Positions 32,341-44,560 of a stretch of DNA of 64,000 bases are shown in pieces. The stretch is from Massospora cicadina (Eukaryota > Entomophthoromycota > Entomophthoromycetes > Entomophthorales > Entomophthoraceae), in contig JAKSZP010013551.1 of assembly GCA_022478985.1 (NCBI GenBank), positions 1 through 64,000 on the forward strand. Reading direction: 5' to 3'. A model generated the notes under the pieces. That model had not been told where the DNA came from, searched no databases, and was given only the letters and a program-made list of their open reading frames with translations. The stretch's first letter is position 1, and each line of letters starts with the position of its first letter. The position numbers and the translations under genes were made by a program.

Positions 32341-32905
32341 CTTAATGCACTACCCCTCAGGCGCACCCCAAATTGTTGTTGTCAGATGTAAAACTATCTT
32401 ATTATTTTTCAAATAAAGTCATCGCCCTATCTTTTTGTTTCTCCAATAATCCAGTTAGAGCTTCCTGTGGAACCATTGCCATTACACCAAATGGGGAATT
32501 TACCATTATTCCAAGGTCTTTCCACAATATGAAGTCATGAATATGATGAACCTCATCATTGGGGCCAATGTAAATAAAGTCACCATTTGGTGCCTTTGAT
32601 TTGTCATCAACTCCTTCTGTAGGTTTGCAAGCAATACCTTAACTTCCCCACTTCCTGGTAGCAGTAGCCCCAGAGCCAAATGGGGTTCAAGCTTCAATTG
32701 TTAGTAGGATCCCACAATTTCCCCATATATCCCTTCAGGGACATCTGTTTCAAGCTCAGTTCCTCTTATGTCCTGATGCTCATAAGGTACACTCAAAGTA
32801 CTTGCAGCTTGTAGCGGAATACTTTTGTACATATAGATCTAGTTGGGAAGGCTCTGGTAATCTGCTTCATTTGCTGATATTGGACTGGAATCACCCCATC
32901 ACTAT
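32341..32905 (-). pseudogene. G2 spacer between protease and RT, RT-side part
   Basis: On the minus strand a DGVIPVQYQQMKQ block near 32862-32900 is the counterpart of KDGVIPIEYSKAW in G1. The preceding residues INLAYS are found on the other side of T1 (near 34750-34770), which demonstrates that T1 was inserted here. Confidence 0.7.
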
Positions 32906-33637
32906 TGTAACAGATGGGGCTCCCAAGGCCCAGCCCGCCACCAGCCCTAAACCACCACCCCCATAGGTGTCTGTACCAACTCCAAATGATCCTGTCCAAA
33001 TGGATGGCCTTTCTGGGCATACCGGGCTGAGGTGCAGTGCACCAGCCTCTGTCACATTGGTTCCTCAGGCTGAGGTGCATCCCTATGGCCTCTGTTGCCT
33101 CAGGGTTACCCACCTGAGGTGTGGTCAACTGGCCTCTGTCACCTTGGGCTACTCTGGCTCCTTCCCTCTCACCAGGGCAAGGCCACTCTCAAGAGAATCC
33201 CAGCGCATCCACCCCCTTCCTCTCCTCCTCATTGCACCGCCATCTGCACCCCCAATCCTTGCTTTAAATATATAAATTTAAATAAAACAAATCCAGCAAA
33301 TAGTAGCCTTTACAGGAGTAGACTCATAGTTAGAATAGAATTTTAAAGTGAGGACCATTAGAACAGACCTCGCTTTGAAATACTTTCCTAAAAATGCTAG
33401 TGAATTGTGGGTAATGAGGGGTGAAAAAGCCTCCAGAATTGATTGCATCCAGGAAACTTGGCGGAGAAATGGAGGGGAACCTCAGAACGCACAACCAATT
33501 AAATAAACGATTTTATTTAATTTATTCCATTATTGACCTGAGTAGGAAAATTCTACTCAGAATAACAGAATTGCAACTATTGACATATACAAATCTCATA
33601 ATTCCCAATCTTATGAGATTCATGTACAATCATTGAT
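32906..33637. repeat. T1 LTR, left copy
   Basis: About 732 bases starting TGTAACAGATGGGGCTCCC. Similar to the right copy throughout, with scattered transitions and a small deletion near its end, so the element is not very recent. It contains an AT-rich TTTAAATATATAAATT near 33262 and a GC-rich first third. Confidence 0.85.
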
Positions 33638-33659
33638 TTTTATATTACCCCCTTGTAAA

Positions 33660-33929
33660 ATGGGAATCCTGGCGGACTTGGGCATGAACTGGCAAGGCAG
33701 GCGTGAAGCAAACAATGATTTTTTCAACAGGGGACCTTTTTGCAAGCAGCTTGGGGAAATTGACCAGAAAATCCAGAGCCCCCAGATCAAATCAATGGGT
33801 TCTCTGGAGGTCTCCTGGAAGGTACAAGAGGCCATCAACCGCCAGCAGTCCAGCCCACACCCCAAGCTCCCCATCTCCCTTGTTGGAAGGCCCTACAAAC
33901 CAACGAAAGGGACTGATGACCAACAGTGA
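33660..33929 (+). CDS. T1 internal open frame, unknown
   Basis: 90 codons from ATG at 33660 inside the unique part of T1. The peptide is polar and Gln/Lys/Ser-rich, with no known motif. If T1 is minus-oriented, this frame is antisense to it. A competing minus frame begins MAEVDVPSITV near 33955 and covers about 40 codons. Either could be a gag remnant or a captured host piece; chance is not excluded. Confidence 0.25.
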   Translation: MGILADLGMNWQGRREANNDFFNRGPFCKQLGEIDQKIQSPQIKSMGSLEVSWKVQEAINRQQSSPHPKLPISLVGRPYKPTKGTDDQQ

Positions 33930-34008
33930 TGCTTGGGACATCAACCTCAGCCATCTTGCGGGCTGGCTGGTACCACAGCCTGCCAAGGAAAGGTTGACTT
34001 TGGAATAA

Positions 34009-34748
34009 TGTAACAGATGGGGCTCCCAAGGCCCAGCCCGCCACCAGCCTTAAGCCACCACCCCCATATGTGGCTGTACAAACTCTGAATGGTCCTGTCC
34101 AAATGGATGGCCTTGCCAGGCATACTGGGATGAGGTGCAGTGCACCAGCCTCTGTCGCCTTGGGCCCCCAGGACAAGGTGCATCCCTACAGCCTCTGTCA
34201 CCTCAGGGTTACCTGGCCAAGGTGCGGTCAACTGGCCTCTGTCACCTCAGGCCACTCTGGCTCCTTCCCCTCTCACCAGGGCAAGGCCACTCTCAAGAGG
34301 ATCCCAGTGCATCCACCCCTTCCCTCTCCTCCTCATCGCACTGCCATCTGCACCCCCAATCCTTACTTTAAATAAATAAATTTAAATAAAAAAGATCCAG
34401 CGAATTGCGGCCTTTATTGGGTTAGACTCAAAGTCAGAAAAGAATTCTAAAGTGAGGACCATTGGAATGGACCTTGCTTTGAAATACTTTCCTAAAAAGG
34501 CTAAATGAATTGTGGGTAATGGGGGTGCAAAAGCCTCTGGAATTGATGGCATCCAGGCAACTTGGCAGAGAAACGGAGGGGAACCTCAGAACGCATAACC
34601 AATTAAATAAACGATTTTATTGAATTTATTCCGTTATTGACCCAAATAGGAAAATCCTACTTGGAATAATGGAATTGCAACTATCAACATACATGAATCT
34701 CATAATTCCCAACTTTATGAGATTCATGTATGATCGCCAATCATTACA
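34009..34748. repeat. T1 LTR, right copy
   Basis: 740 bases, partner of 32906-33637, ending ATCATTACA directly before the ACTAT duplication. Confidence 0.87.
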
Positions 34749-35200
34749 ACTATATGCTAAATTGATCTTGTTGGATCAGAATGGGTCCTTTGGGATTTCG
34801 CTAGAAGTAAATTAAATGAGGATCTGTTGTCCCAAGATACTAATGATTTCTTCCATCATAGTGACCATAGCTCCAAATTGCCTCATGAATGCAGCAAAAA
34901 TCAGCATTTGTAGTTATTATTTAACAGAACCACCACTAGAGTGAAAGCCCTAAATGAACCAAATCTCAGAGGTAATGCAATATAAGCTCCTTATACACAG
35001 TGCTCTGTGCCTCCATGGTTCCATACAATACTCTGTGATACACGTCTGGCTTCAGAAGATGCTTATCCATAAGCTTGGTGTTGATTATATTAACTGGGGC
35101 ACCAGTATCTATAATAGCTCAGATTTTTGTGTTCTGAACAAAAATATTACAGTAAGTACACTCCAAATAAGAATCGTTGGTGTTTATTATGTGAACGTCC
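34749..35200 (-). pseudogene. G2 aspartic protease relic
   Basis: On the minus strand AIIDTGAPVNIINTK places the DTG active site near 35093-35104, homologous to AIIDSGAPINIV in G1. The C-terminal half is broken by stops and ends at the T1 insertion. Confidence 0.75.
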
Positions 35201-37640
35201 AAGGACTTTTTGTTACTAAGGAAAGAGGATATACCCATACTGACATGAGGGTACTCCTGAGTGATCTTTTCTACTGGAATGTCTATGTTAACCCCTACTA
35301 GGGAGGTGACTTCCGTTGAGGGTCCATCATTATTCATGCCATTTTGTTCAAGGATTTTCCATGCATATAGCTTTTGCATATATTGATGAAATTTTGGAGC
35401 TTGAAGGGGGATTATTGCTCCCTTGAATGAAGATGGAGGTATCAGCCAGAAGTTGTTGGTATAATAATTCATCAGGTTGGGTACTGGGGCTAACACAAAG
35501 AGACTCTTGGAAATTGTTAAGGACAATTTTGAACTAGCAGAGGTAGAGAGTCCTGTCTCTACTCCGCTCAAGCTTTTTCCTGTTTGATCATGACAAATGG
35601 CACTGCATGCACCTGCTGGCTTCCTGGGCGGCTAGCTGCATAATGCCCTTTTCATCAACATGAGAAATAAGCATCTATAATGGCTCTCATCTATAGTTTG
35701 CACCTGATGGGCTAAGTCAAATGGTTGCTGAAGTATTGAAGTTAGGCTGGAGATGGGATGGCTGAGCGTAAGGAGTGCGGAAAGGATCCACTGACATATA
35801 GGGTGGACAGATATTACCCAATGAATTATGACTAAGTTATTGCTGTCCATATCCCAAGGAGTATGCCGCAACAATAGCAGGGGCCTTCCGCTCCACATTG
35901 GGAGCACTGGACATAGCGGCAAGATGGTGCTAAGTGTTAATGATTTGAAGAAGCCCCACATCTTCATCCAGTAAATGAGACATAGCATTATACAATTCAC
36001 AATATGGTTTGAAAGCCACTGTCATAGCTATGCCTACATACTTGGTGGTCAAATATTGGCTCCTACTAACACATGAGCTTCAGCCATGAATTTCTCTGCA
36101 AACTCCACCAGGGACTCGTTCTTGTGAACCTGTATGGTCAGAAAGTCAGCCTTGCACTGTGCCATCTTAGCTGCACCCCCAAACAGATGGAGCGCAGTCT
36201 CTTTGACCTTTTGATAATATATAGAACTATTTTGGAGGTAACAGGTAACCTGGTTGGCGCTCTCAACGTTAAAGTGAGAAGCAACAGTTTTTCTTTCTGC
36301 TGATCTAATTCCACTTCCACAGAAAATTCAAAACATTTAAAATATCCGTGCATGTTCCCATAATGACTGAAGGGCAGTAACTTCTCAATGCAAACTAAAT
36401 CACCATTCTCTGGGCTCTGAGCGCGAGGAACAGCCAAAATAGGCTCCATATGATAGGGGAAACATCCCTTTGTGGACTAACATAGGGTTGCGTGGATGGA
36501 TGAAAATCCACTGAAGTAGACCATGAAGAAGTAGGATTGCAAGGAGAGACTGCTGCAACCCCTGAAAGATTCTCACTGGCTAATCTGTAGCATTCTTCTC
36601 CTGACTCACCGCTGACTGCGCCTTTTACTCTTTTACCAGGCTGTTCAGCAAAAGTTCATCAATTATTTGCTCAGATTTGACCAAATAGCACCAACACCAT
36701 CCATTTTGCACTTCCTGTTGAAGTGCGTCATACTGACTTTGTAAATCTTGACAAATTCTTGCTCAGAGTCCATTTTACGCTCAATTTCCTGAAGCCGTGA
36801 GAGAACGTCCTCCAATGTGCCCTGCATTCTTGCGTTCTTCCATCCAGTTTAACGCGCTTGTCAATTTGCTTAATCTAACTGATTAATGAGAGCGAGTGTT
36901 TCTTGCACCAGCTTCTTGTGGCCCAGAAAAGGGTATCCAAATGCACTTGCATATCAACATACTTCACCGTCATAATGAACAGAAGGGTAATGGCTTGACT
37001 CCAATCTGCCTAACACTTTCAAACTGAGTAATCTGACCCAGCAGCTGACAATATTATGAGGATGCCAAAAAGAGCTGGTCATATTGTCAGCTATCCGCTG
37101 GTTACTCCACTAAATGCAAAGTTGACTAAATTCAGCTGCCATGGAGTCAATGTGATCCGTTATCCGCCACTCTGTCAGGGTAACCCTGTATCTAATCTGA
37201 GCCATCGCTGCTTCAATTGCTTCATCCCATTTCTCCAGGTCCATCATAAACCGCTAAGTGTTGCTTCCCATCATGGTGACATCCCAAATAAAGTCTGCCA
37301 ATAGGCTGCACCAGTCCAACAGTTCCCCTATCACTCAGGGTAATTCCTGATTTAACTGTTGACCAAATAGTCCAAGCGATGGTGGACAACCACAACACAG
37401 ATGTACACATGCACAAGCGCACCCTGAACCTCCAAGAAAGAGTGGTCAAGGCGGTTGAGTAAAAGGTGAGTATTGTTCTGCTGCACTTGAACAAACTGCA
37501 TGACATCCTCAATCTCAATGTTGTATTGGCCAGCACACGCAGTAGCTGGAGGATTGATGGCTGCACATACACAACAAAATATCCTTGGTTCCATGGGTAC
37601 TGAACTGGTGAGACAGCCACATGGAAGTCACATTAAGATA
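35201..37640 (-). pseudogene. G2 gag relic
   Basis: Structural-protein remnants on the minus strand. The clearest block is DLVCIEKLLPFSHYGNMHGY near 36340-36405, whose counterpart CINKLLPFNHDGNIQGFF is found in the gag of G6. Open pieces lie at 35571-35119, 36000-35632 and 36449-36138, in different frames. The expected CCHC knuckle near 35.6 kb is too decayed to claim. Confidence 0.6.
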
Positions 37641-38009
37641 GGACATATACAACATGTAGCAAGTTTATTGGTCCCGTTAGTTATAGAATAAACTCAGAGC
37701 ATGTTCCCCGCCTCATCTTCATAAAGTTAGTACCCCCACAGAAGCCATTCTATAATGCCCCACAGCTGGTGGGGGGTCACGTTTGTAGAATGGTCCTGTT
37801 GTTCTCCACCAATGCAGGACAAGTGCCTTTCAGCAATTTGATCATAACAACCTCATCACCTAGTTCCAACACTGTGAAAAAGTGCTGGTTCTTTTTTAGA
37901 TGCTTCCCTAGATTCCATGGCGTATTGAGCGTGGAATTTGTTCAGATTTTGGCATAACAAGTGAGGGGTCGCCATGATGCCCTAGTGCAAATATGCTATA
38001 GGTGACCGG

Positions 38010-38031
38010 TGGCCCCCTGTAGTGAGCACCA
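38010..38031 (-). promoter_or_regulatory. G2 primer-binding site
   Basis: One base inside the 5' LTR, the minus strand reads TGGTGCTCACTACAGGGGG. The same string follows the LTR of G6 at 62393, and its first ten bases follow the LTR of G1. Confidence 0.65.
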
Positions 38032-38032
38032 C

Positions 38033-38501
38033 TGTTAATTCTTTGGTGATACTGACTAAATCCGCCAAGCTGGTTTGCACAGGGTATTAGCCACTGAGCA
38101 ATGGAACGGTCAATAAGAAGATTGCCAATCCTCAATAAAAACTGATATTATAAGATATAGATCAATTGCCCCAATTGACACTTTTATTATAATAATAAAA
38201 TGCAGAACTTATCTGCGGACTACTAAAAAACCTCCCCCTCTTATTCTTCCGCTTAACTCTTATCTTGATATTCTATGTTGAATCTACCCTCTGCTTAATA
38301 ATCTCCTATTCATTTCATTTTAGGAGTTTTCATCTATCTTGAGATTTTGGCAGAATTCCTTTGATTCGCTGAACTATTAAGGCCACAATTGATTTGCTTC
38401 CATCAATCTCTTTTCCATACAATCTTGAGGCTTGCCTAAATTCTAATTTGCAATCCGTTGGAATGTATAGCTTATCATCCAGTCATATCATTTTCTTGAA
38501 A
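38033..38501 (-). repeat. G2 5' LTR
   Basis: 469 bases, partner of 29357-29817. On the minus strand it ends in ACCAAAGAATTAACA next to the primer-binding site. Confidence 0.88.
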
Positions 38502-38639
38502 ATTGGACTTGTAATTATCCAACATTACTCCTCTCAAGAGTGTTAGGGGGAGAATAAGGGCAAAGGAACTGGCCATGAACTTGGTTGATAGTAACTCCAG
38601 TATTAAGGGATTTAATAGAGTACTCATCCTCTCATTTAC

Positions 38640-39580
38640 AATTGATGACAAAAGGGCCTTCCCATATAGACCTGAGCTTTTCACTTCTAGGATTGACACA
38701 ATTGTGGTAGTATAGCACTAATTCAGATACTTGGAAGGAAAGGAGCAGGGCCTGGACCTCATTAGCTGCTTAGCCCTCTTTTGTGACAGTCTTTTCCAAG
38801 TTAGTCATTGCCTCTGATTGCAACTGGATTATATACTGAGTAAACTTATTAATGTATTTCTCAGGGTCATTTCTACCAGAGAAGTATATTTGGCTAATAA
38901 TGCTGGTACCCCGGGTTCTCAACCATAAAACATGTGGAAAGGTAACATTTTGAGGATCCAGTGATAGCTGATATGATAGCCATGAGTGCACCAGGTAAGA
39001 ATTGATCCTAGTGTAGTGGATCTGAGATGACCATCTTTCATAATATAGAAACCAGGGCTCCATTTGCTATTTTCACAGTACCATTTGTAAAGGTTGTAGG
39101 GGGCTGAGAAGAGTTTCTATATCTCTATGGATATAGTTAGAAGCTTGACCATCTTTGTTGTGAAATTCTTCCCATTATCACAAAGTAGGACCTGAGGGAT
39201 AGCAATGCCAGGTAAAATATTTTGGGTGAAGAAAGGTAGCAGCGGCTTTGGTAGTCTATGCAGTAAGAGCAACTGCTTCAACTCACATGGTGAAATGATC
39301 AATAACTACCAAAATATACCAATTTCCACTGGTAGTCTGAGGCAGTGGACCTACCATGTCTAAACTTGTTTTATGAAATTGTTGTTGAGGCATAGTGGGT
39401 TGGTATTGATACTTGGGTTTGTAGCTGGATTGTTTCTTATAGATATGATAAGCATCCAGCATTTCTATGATAGTCTCTATGATTAATTCCCAGTTATACC
39501 TATCCTTCACCCACTCATAAGTTTTGTGAAATCCACTGTGTCCCAGAATAGAATGGAACTCTATTATCAAGGGGACTCAC
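38640..39580 (-). pseudogene. G3 integrase relic
   Basis: The open stretch 39570-39283 holds the zinc-domain histidines in FHSILGHSGFHKTYEWV and the first catalytic aspartate in TSLDMVGPLPQT. 39302-39117 holds LLCDNGKNFTTKMV, the second. The third part, 39063-38770, is shifted. The cysteines of the HHCC domain are replaced, so it is non-functional. Confidence 0.78.
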
Positions 39581-39789
39581 TCAGAAGGTCGGAGATAGGG
39601 CAACCAAGTTACCCCTACTTTATTACACAACTTCCCACTTTTCACCTTGGTGTTGTGGAAATGTCAGGCTAACATTTTCCTGATGGGTTCATCCTCATCA
39701 TCCAAGGTGTCAGGGGTCATAAGGAGGTCGTGCAGCCTCTCAGATTCACTATTATCCAGGTGAAGGATAGGCAGTTGAGTCAAACCATC

Positions 39790-41000
39790 AACGTTTATAT
39801 GGTGGGTTCCAGCTCAGTGTTCAATCTTCATATCATAGTGTTGAATCTTTAAGGCCCAGCAAGCCAACCGCCCTGTGGGATTCTTAATATTTTGTAACCA
39901 CTTCAGGGAGGAGTGATAAGTGACCACAGTGAAGGAAGTTCCATATATGAAAGGTTAGCCTTAAATTAAAACCATAAGTACTACAAGGCACTCTTTCTCA
40001 GTAATGATGTAATTGCATTCAGCCTTGGATACCATTTTATTGAAATAGAAAATGGGGTGATCCATGCCATTGTCATCCAATTGAGCCATAATGGCCCCAA
40101 CAGCGTAGTCAGAGACATCAGTAAACAAGAGGAAATGGTTACTATAATCAGGGTGGTGCAGGATAGGACTCTTTTGCAACAACTGCTTTAGTGTCTCAAA
40201 GGTGGCCTTTTGTTCAGCTCCCCAATGAAAAGGAACTTTCTTAGCCAATATCTGGACAAGAAGCTCTCTTAGCTGGGCGAACTTGGGATAAGTTGGTGGT
40301 AATAACACATCATACCCAAGAATACCTGGATATTGCGCAGGGTTTTGGGAGCAGAAATTTTAGAAATAGCCTAAACCCTGTCTTGGAGGAGTTAAATCCT
40401 GTCCTGTGAAATGGTGTGTCCAAAGATATCTAATTTCTTTTGGAAAAACGTGCACTTGGATGCTTTAACTTGATGTTGGACACACATAGGCGCTAAAACA
40501 CTACCTTCAGGTGAGTAAGATGTTTGTTAAAAGTCTTTGAGGTCACATGATGTAATTGAGATAATTAATGATGCAACTTAACTTCAGGTCATGCAAGATG
40601 TGGTCGATGGCTCACTGGAAAGTTGTGAGGGAATTGTACAACCCTTGAGGTAGTCAGGTAGGTTGGAAGAGACCCTCACTGAAAATAAGAGCGCATTTCA
40701 CCTGATCTTGGAGAGAGATGACTATTTGCCAATAAACCCACTGGCCATGTCTATGGCAGAAAAGAAGTTAGAGATGGAGAGTTGGGCTAGGGTGTCATCA
40801 ATGTGGGGGATAGTTTAGTTATCCTTCATTGGTGAGGTTGTTCAGTTTGCAGTAGTCCATAACTATCCAATGTCCTCCATTTTTCTTCTTTATCAGTAGA
40901 AGGGGGGCTGACCAATGGCTTTAGGAAGGCACCAGAAACCCAGCATCCAACTTCTGTTTCAGCTCCGTCCACATCTGTAGCTACTCAACTTCTGATTTTT
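39790..41000 (-). pseudogene. G3 reverse transcriptase and RNase H relic
   Basis: The tether/RNase H start is open at 40308-39961: KATFETLKQLLQKSPIL, then LLFTDVSDYAVGAIMAQLDD and FYFNKMVSKAECNY, a canonical Gypsy RNase H opening. The RT palm near 40550 reads NYLNYIM where YLDDI is expected, so catalysis is lost. The N-terminal RT is in several frames up to about 41.0 kb. Confidence 0.72.
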
Positions 41001-41659
41001 AGTAGGGTTTATATTAGAATGGATGAGCATCCCTAACGTCAATGGTATGAGTCCTACCCTTCATGTGCCCATAGTCAGTATCAGAGTTAGAGAAGGTGTC
41101 ACTTTAGGACTCCAGTAATGTGTGGACCTTGTCAAGCTCAGAGAGGATTAGTTCATCAGAAGTATGGACAATAGGTAGAGTACATAGCGATTAATCCACA
41201 AGTAAGTCCATATCAGCCATAGACCCAATAAATTGAACATGTTTATTATCCTCAATAGAAATCAGCAGGCCTCTTCTGATCTCTTGATGATTCTTGACGA
41301 CCAAGTCCTTCTTGGTGAGAATTCCAACAGGAAATTGATTGGTCATGATAAACTGGGTCTAGCACACATGGTTATACTCTAGGCTCAAGAGGGCTAACTC
41401 TGTTAGTGCTGTTTAAATGCAATAAGCAGGTGTGGGGGATTTTTAAGGTAAATTTATGTTAAATACCCTTTGTTCACCCGCTTTAATTACTACCTTTTTA
41501 GATGCATAGAAAGGAATACTCTCTAGAGCATCCATTGATTGAGCCAACAGTTTTGTATTTCATCCCACCGTAGTGTAGTGAAGGGATAAGAAAAGGAGGG
41601 GTACTCCACTGTGCAAGCGTAATCCTTTTGTTAAGCTCAATGTTGTGCAGAATAAAGGG

Positions 41660-42480
41660 AATCTCTTAGTTGAGCAGGGAGAAATAGCCCTGCTTCAATT
41701 TAATCATCCCTTCATACTCAAGAATAAACTGTGTACCAAAGAGTAGATCATAGTTATTGTTAGCCAAGGTCACTGTGGGGGCTGACAAGATGAGCTTTAC
41801 AAATTGGATGATCAAAGAAGAGTATTTCCCAATAGTGCATGTGTTAAAGAAACCAGAGGTACCAAACTCTTGGATGTAGTCAAGGTCAGGGGCCATCTTA
41901 ATCTTTTTGATGAGTTTAAATGACACAAAATTCACAGGAATACAGTGTTAAGGATAGCCATGACCCATACTACGTTGACAACAACCTCCACTTTTATAAA
42001 AGTTCCACCCAAGTTGGGGGAAAGAGCTAGAACCTCCTTTTAGCCAGAGAGTGGAAACTAGTCTTTTGGCAGTCTTGGGGTATTTTTCATGAATAGACTG
42101 CAGGGTATGCACTCTATGGGTGGATTGGATTAGTAAGGCAATGAGATGGACAGCATCACTGGCAGTGTCAATAACCTGAAGACCCCTCAGCGCTTGATGA
42201 AGATAAGTTCTGGGAGTATCCTAGCCATATCCACTCTCTCAGGGTTCAACCTGTCAGTACCTCCACTTCACCGGGGCTCCTAAACCATAATGACCAACAT
42301 CTTCTTAACCCCTTCAGATTCATCATTATATGGTTATTGTTCACGTCAGGGAGCCCATAGGGTGTGAGGTAGGCTCAAGGCTTCCCTTATGGCAGGATAG
42401 GTCTTAGGGTTGCTCCTCCACCTTATTAAAATTTTTTGGTGGAGGCTTTGGAAATGTGTCAAAATATAAGGGGCTTCACT
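41660..42480 (-). pseudogene. G3 protease and gag remnants
   Basis: The open stretch 41935-41666 contains NNNYDLLFGTQFILEYEGMI, the second half of the protease, homologous to NYDILIRTDFL in G1. The DTG region upstream (about 41.95-42.0 kb) is not preserved. Further upstream only faint gag-like sequence remains and no knuckle is visible. Confidence 0.6.
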
Positions 42481-42992
42481 GCTCGTTCACAAAATAACCC
42501 ATAATTGGTAACTGCACAGGTTTGATGTGTGCAACCTTTGCATTGTCTGATGATATATGATATTTGATTGATAATGGTATAAAGACTATTATCTGTAGTT
42601 GAATAAATAACCAGTGTTAGTCCAATGCTTGACCAGTACTCCTCCTCAAAATACTCTAGATGTCTTCAGTAGGGATTTATAAACTTATCAGCCTGACTTG
42701 ATCCATGCTCAGATCCTAGTTTATGGCCTCTCTCTAGTGATATAAAATTAGCAGCAATTCCCATCTCAGCTCAGCTTCTCTTCTAAGAATCCTCAATACT
42801 TACTCTTTATCCTTCTAAAGAGTCCCCCAAATAAAGCACACTGCAATAATTTCCTGAAGATGAATGGAACTAGTAATGAATTCTGCTACTTAGGATTTTT
42901 CATATTTTATTAAGGGAATTATCAGGGGAATTTATAGAGGGAATTTGGCACCCAACCCTCAGTTGGTGCCTCAGCCTTTAAATGGCAGCCAT
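42481..42992 (-). other. LTR-like segment left of G4
   Basis: No gene. On the minus strand CTATAAATTCC near 42935 is followed by TTAATAAAATATG near 42905, a TATA/poly(A) arrangement. With 48566-49129 on the far side of G4 this may form one minus-strand LTR into which G4 inserted. Confidence 0.4.
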
Positions 42993-43644
42993 TGTAATGG
43001 ATCAGGAGGCACATGATCTGTACATTGCTTCAGATTGGATGGCGATCAATCTGCATGTGGCCCTAATCCAAAGAGTCTTAAACTTGGGGAAGTTGGAGCT
43101 GGGAAAATTTGCCATCCTGAACCCAAATTGCATCTATGGTATGATGTTGGGCTTACATGTGGCATAAATGGTAATCCAGTGGGATGCAGAATCTTTGCTA
43201 ACAATGTGATGGATAGTTCTCAATAGAGCTTAGCATAGAAGGAGCTTACTCCATACTTGCAAAGCACTATTTAGGGGAGAATGTTGCGGCCCTGAAGGGC
43301 AGTTGCGTCTTCTATGAAAAATGGAAAAATTGAATAAAGGAAAATTTCTGGCTGATAAGAAAATATTATTTATTAAAAATTATAAAGAAGTTCAGATCAA
43401 AATCATGAGCTCAACCAGTGAGCTTGGTGTGACGTTGGAGTCGTTCTTGGCCCTTTCCTGGTCCCAGACCTTGCTGTTGATGTGCAGCGTCATGTGAACA
43501 GTGGTGTGAGAATACGTGGCAATGATGAGGCATGGTGGTCAGGTTTGGGGGTGGGCTTCTGAGGCCTGTTCCTAGTGTGGTCAGTAACATGGCTTTTACT
43601 GCCCAATTCATTCATTGCATATTGGCGCATACCTGCCCATTACA
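42993..43644 (+). repeat. G4 5' LTR
   Basis: 652 bases starting TGTAATGGATCAGG and ending GCCCATTACA; partner 47916-48565. The sequence that follows (TTAGATGCAACTT) does not look like the TGGTGCTCAC primer site of G1, G2 and G6. Confidence 0.88.
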
Positions 43645-44560
43645 TTAGATGCAACTTAAATACTTTTTTATCAGTGTTGTGGGGCCCCAAGAAGAGGTGG
43701 TGGCTCCAGGAGGGGAGTAAAGGTATCGCCATGTGTTGACAGTGGTGATGGTGAGTTTCTCACTAACTTTCATAATAAGAGAGATGGTTCAAGTGTGTGG
43801 CACGAGACCCAAAAAGATGGAGGAATGCCAGGGAGGTTCTACATCTCCAAAAGGTCAAGCTTCTTTGCCCATTGAAGCTTTGGAGAAGTTCCACTAAGTG
43901 GTGTTGCAGATACATTTTCAGGCATAGTTGGCTCAAGCAACGGGAGGGAGACCCCTTTCTTGCTGCAGATTGCGCAAATTGTGGAAGCACTATCCTCAGA
44001 TTTGGCCAGGTGGATGCAAGAGTTGGTTGAGGAGCAATGTCACCTCCCAAGATTCATGGATGAGTGTGTTGATTGGATAACTTGGCTGCCTACCCAGATG
44101 AGGTGCAGGATGAAGCGTGGTTGGCTTTGCTGACAGTGTGTCAGGGATGAGGATCAGTTGAAGAATATGAGCATATTTTCCATCTATTGGCAAAAGCAAT
44201 GAAAGTCTCAGATTCACAATTATCATGAATGTTCAGACAGGGGCTGCAAGAAGATAGGTTAGCCGCCATGGCGGCTGATAAGGTTCAGAGCTCGTTGGTG
44301 AAAGGAATTGCTTAAGGTGCAGGTAGAGAAACAATTGGGCTTGGTGCAAAACTGGCAGGAAAATATGTCCCCAGGAAGGGGCCAGTCACCCACAGTGGCT
44401 AGCAGAGGTCGAGTAGGTTGGCAGGGATCATACAAAAATTTCAGAAATACCCATGGGGATTCCACCAGGGGAATGGTGAGGAGTTGGGAAGAACAGGAGG
44501 TCATGGTCCCTAGAATAGTTATAATCCTAGACCTTCCTTACCTGATAGTTTGCAATCTGA
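43645..44560 (+). pseudogene. G4 gag relic
   Basis: Broken plus-strand frames between LTR and protease. A possible knuckle remnant, ADCANCGSTI, lies near 43966. The last part (about 44308-44510) is Gly/Arg/Ser-rich, as in the nucleocapsid tail of chromovirus gags. Confidence 0.45.

Larger units (their letters stand above)
32906..34748. mobile_element. T1: TRIM-like non-autonomous LTR element
   Basis: 1843 bases flanked by ACTAT at 32901-32905 and 34749-34753. Two long direct repeats of about 735 bases (32906-33637 and 34009-34748) surround only about 371 internal bases, far too few for gag-pol. Ends are TGTAAC and ATTACA, i.e. TGTAA/TTACA. A purine-rich tract next to the left repeat, AAGGGGGT read on the minus strand at about 33647-33654, suggests minus orientation. 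It must be moved by a helper; none in this window shares its LTR. Confidence 0.85.
29357..38501 (-). mobile_element. G2: decayed Ty3/Gypsy element carrying T1
   Basis: This 9.1-kb minus-strand element has two recognisable LTRs of 461 and 469 bases, a primer-binding site, a polypurine tract and the five-base duplication ATTGG. It has gag, protease, reverse transcriptase, RNase H and integrase remnants in the Ty3/Gypsy order. T1 (32906-34748) splits it between protease and RT. It is inserted just inside the 3' LTR or 3' end of G3, whose sequence continues at 38507. Domain frames are heavily broken. Confidence 0.9.
38507..42480 (-). mobile_element. G3: decayed Ty3/Gypsy internal region
   Basis: Minus-strand protease, RT/RNase H and integrase remnants of a second Gypsy lineage, distinct from G1 and G2 in sequence. 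Its 3' LTR appears to begin on the minus strand at 38524 (TGTTGGATAATTACAAG) after a purine-rich GAGAGGAGTAA, and G2 is inserted 18 bases into it, so the rest of that LTR should lie left of 29352. I could not identify the 5' LTR near 42.5 kb, so limits are approximate. Confidence 0.7.

Noticed and set aside
34070..34379. Several overlapping 80-100-codon frames in the T1 LTR.
   Set aside because: They fall in the GC-rich third of an LTR, in all frames at once, and similar but different frames occur in the other copy, so composition rather than coding explains them.
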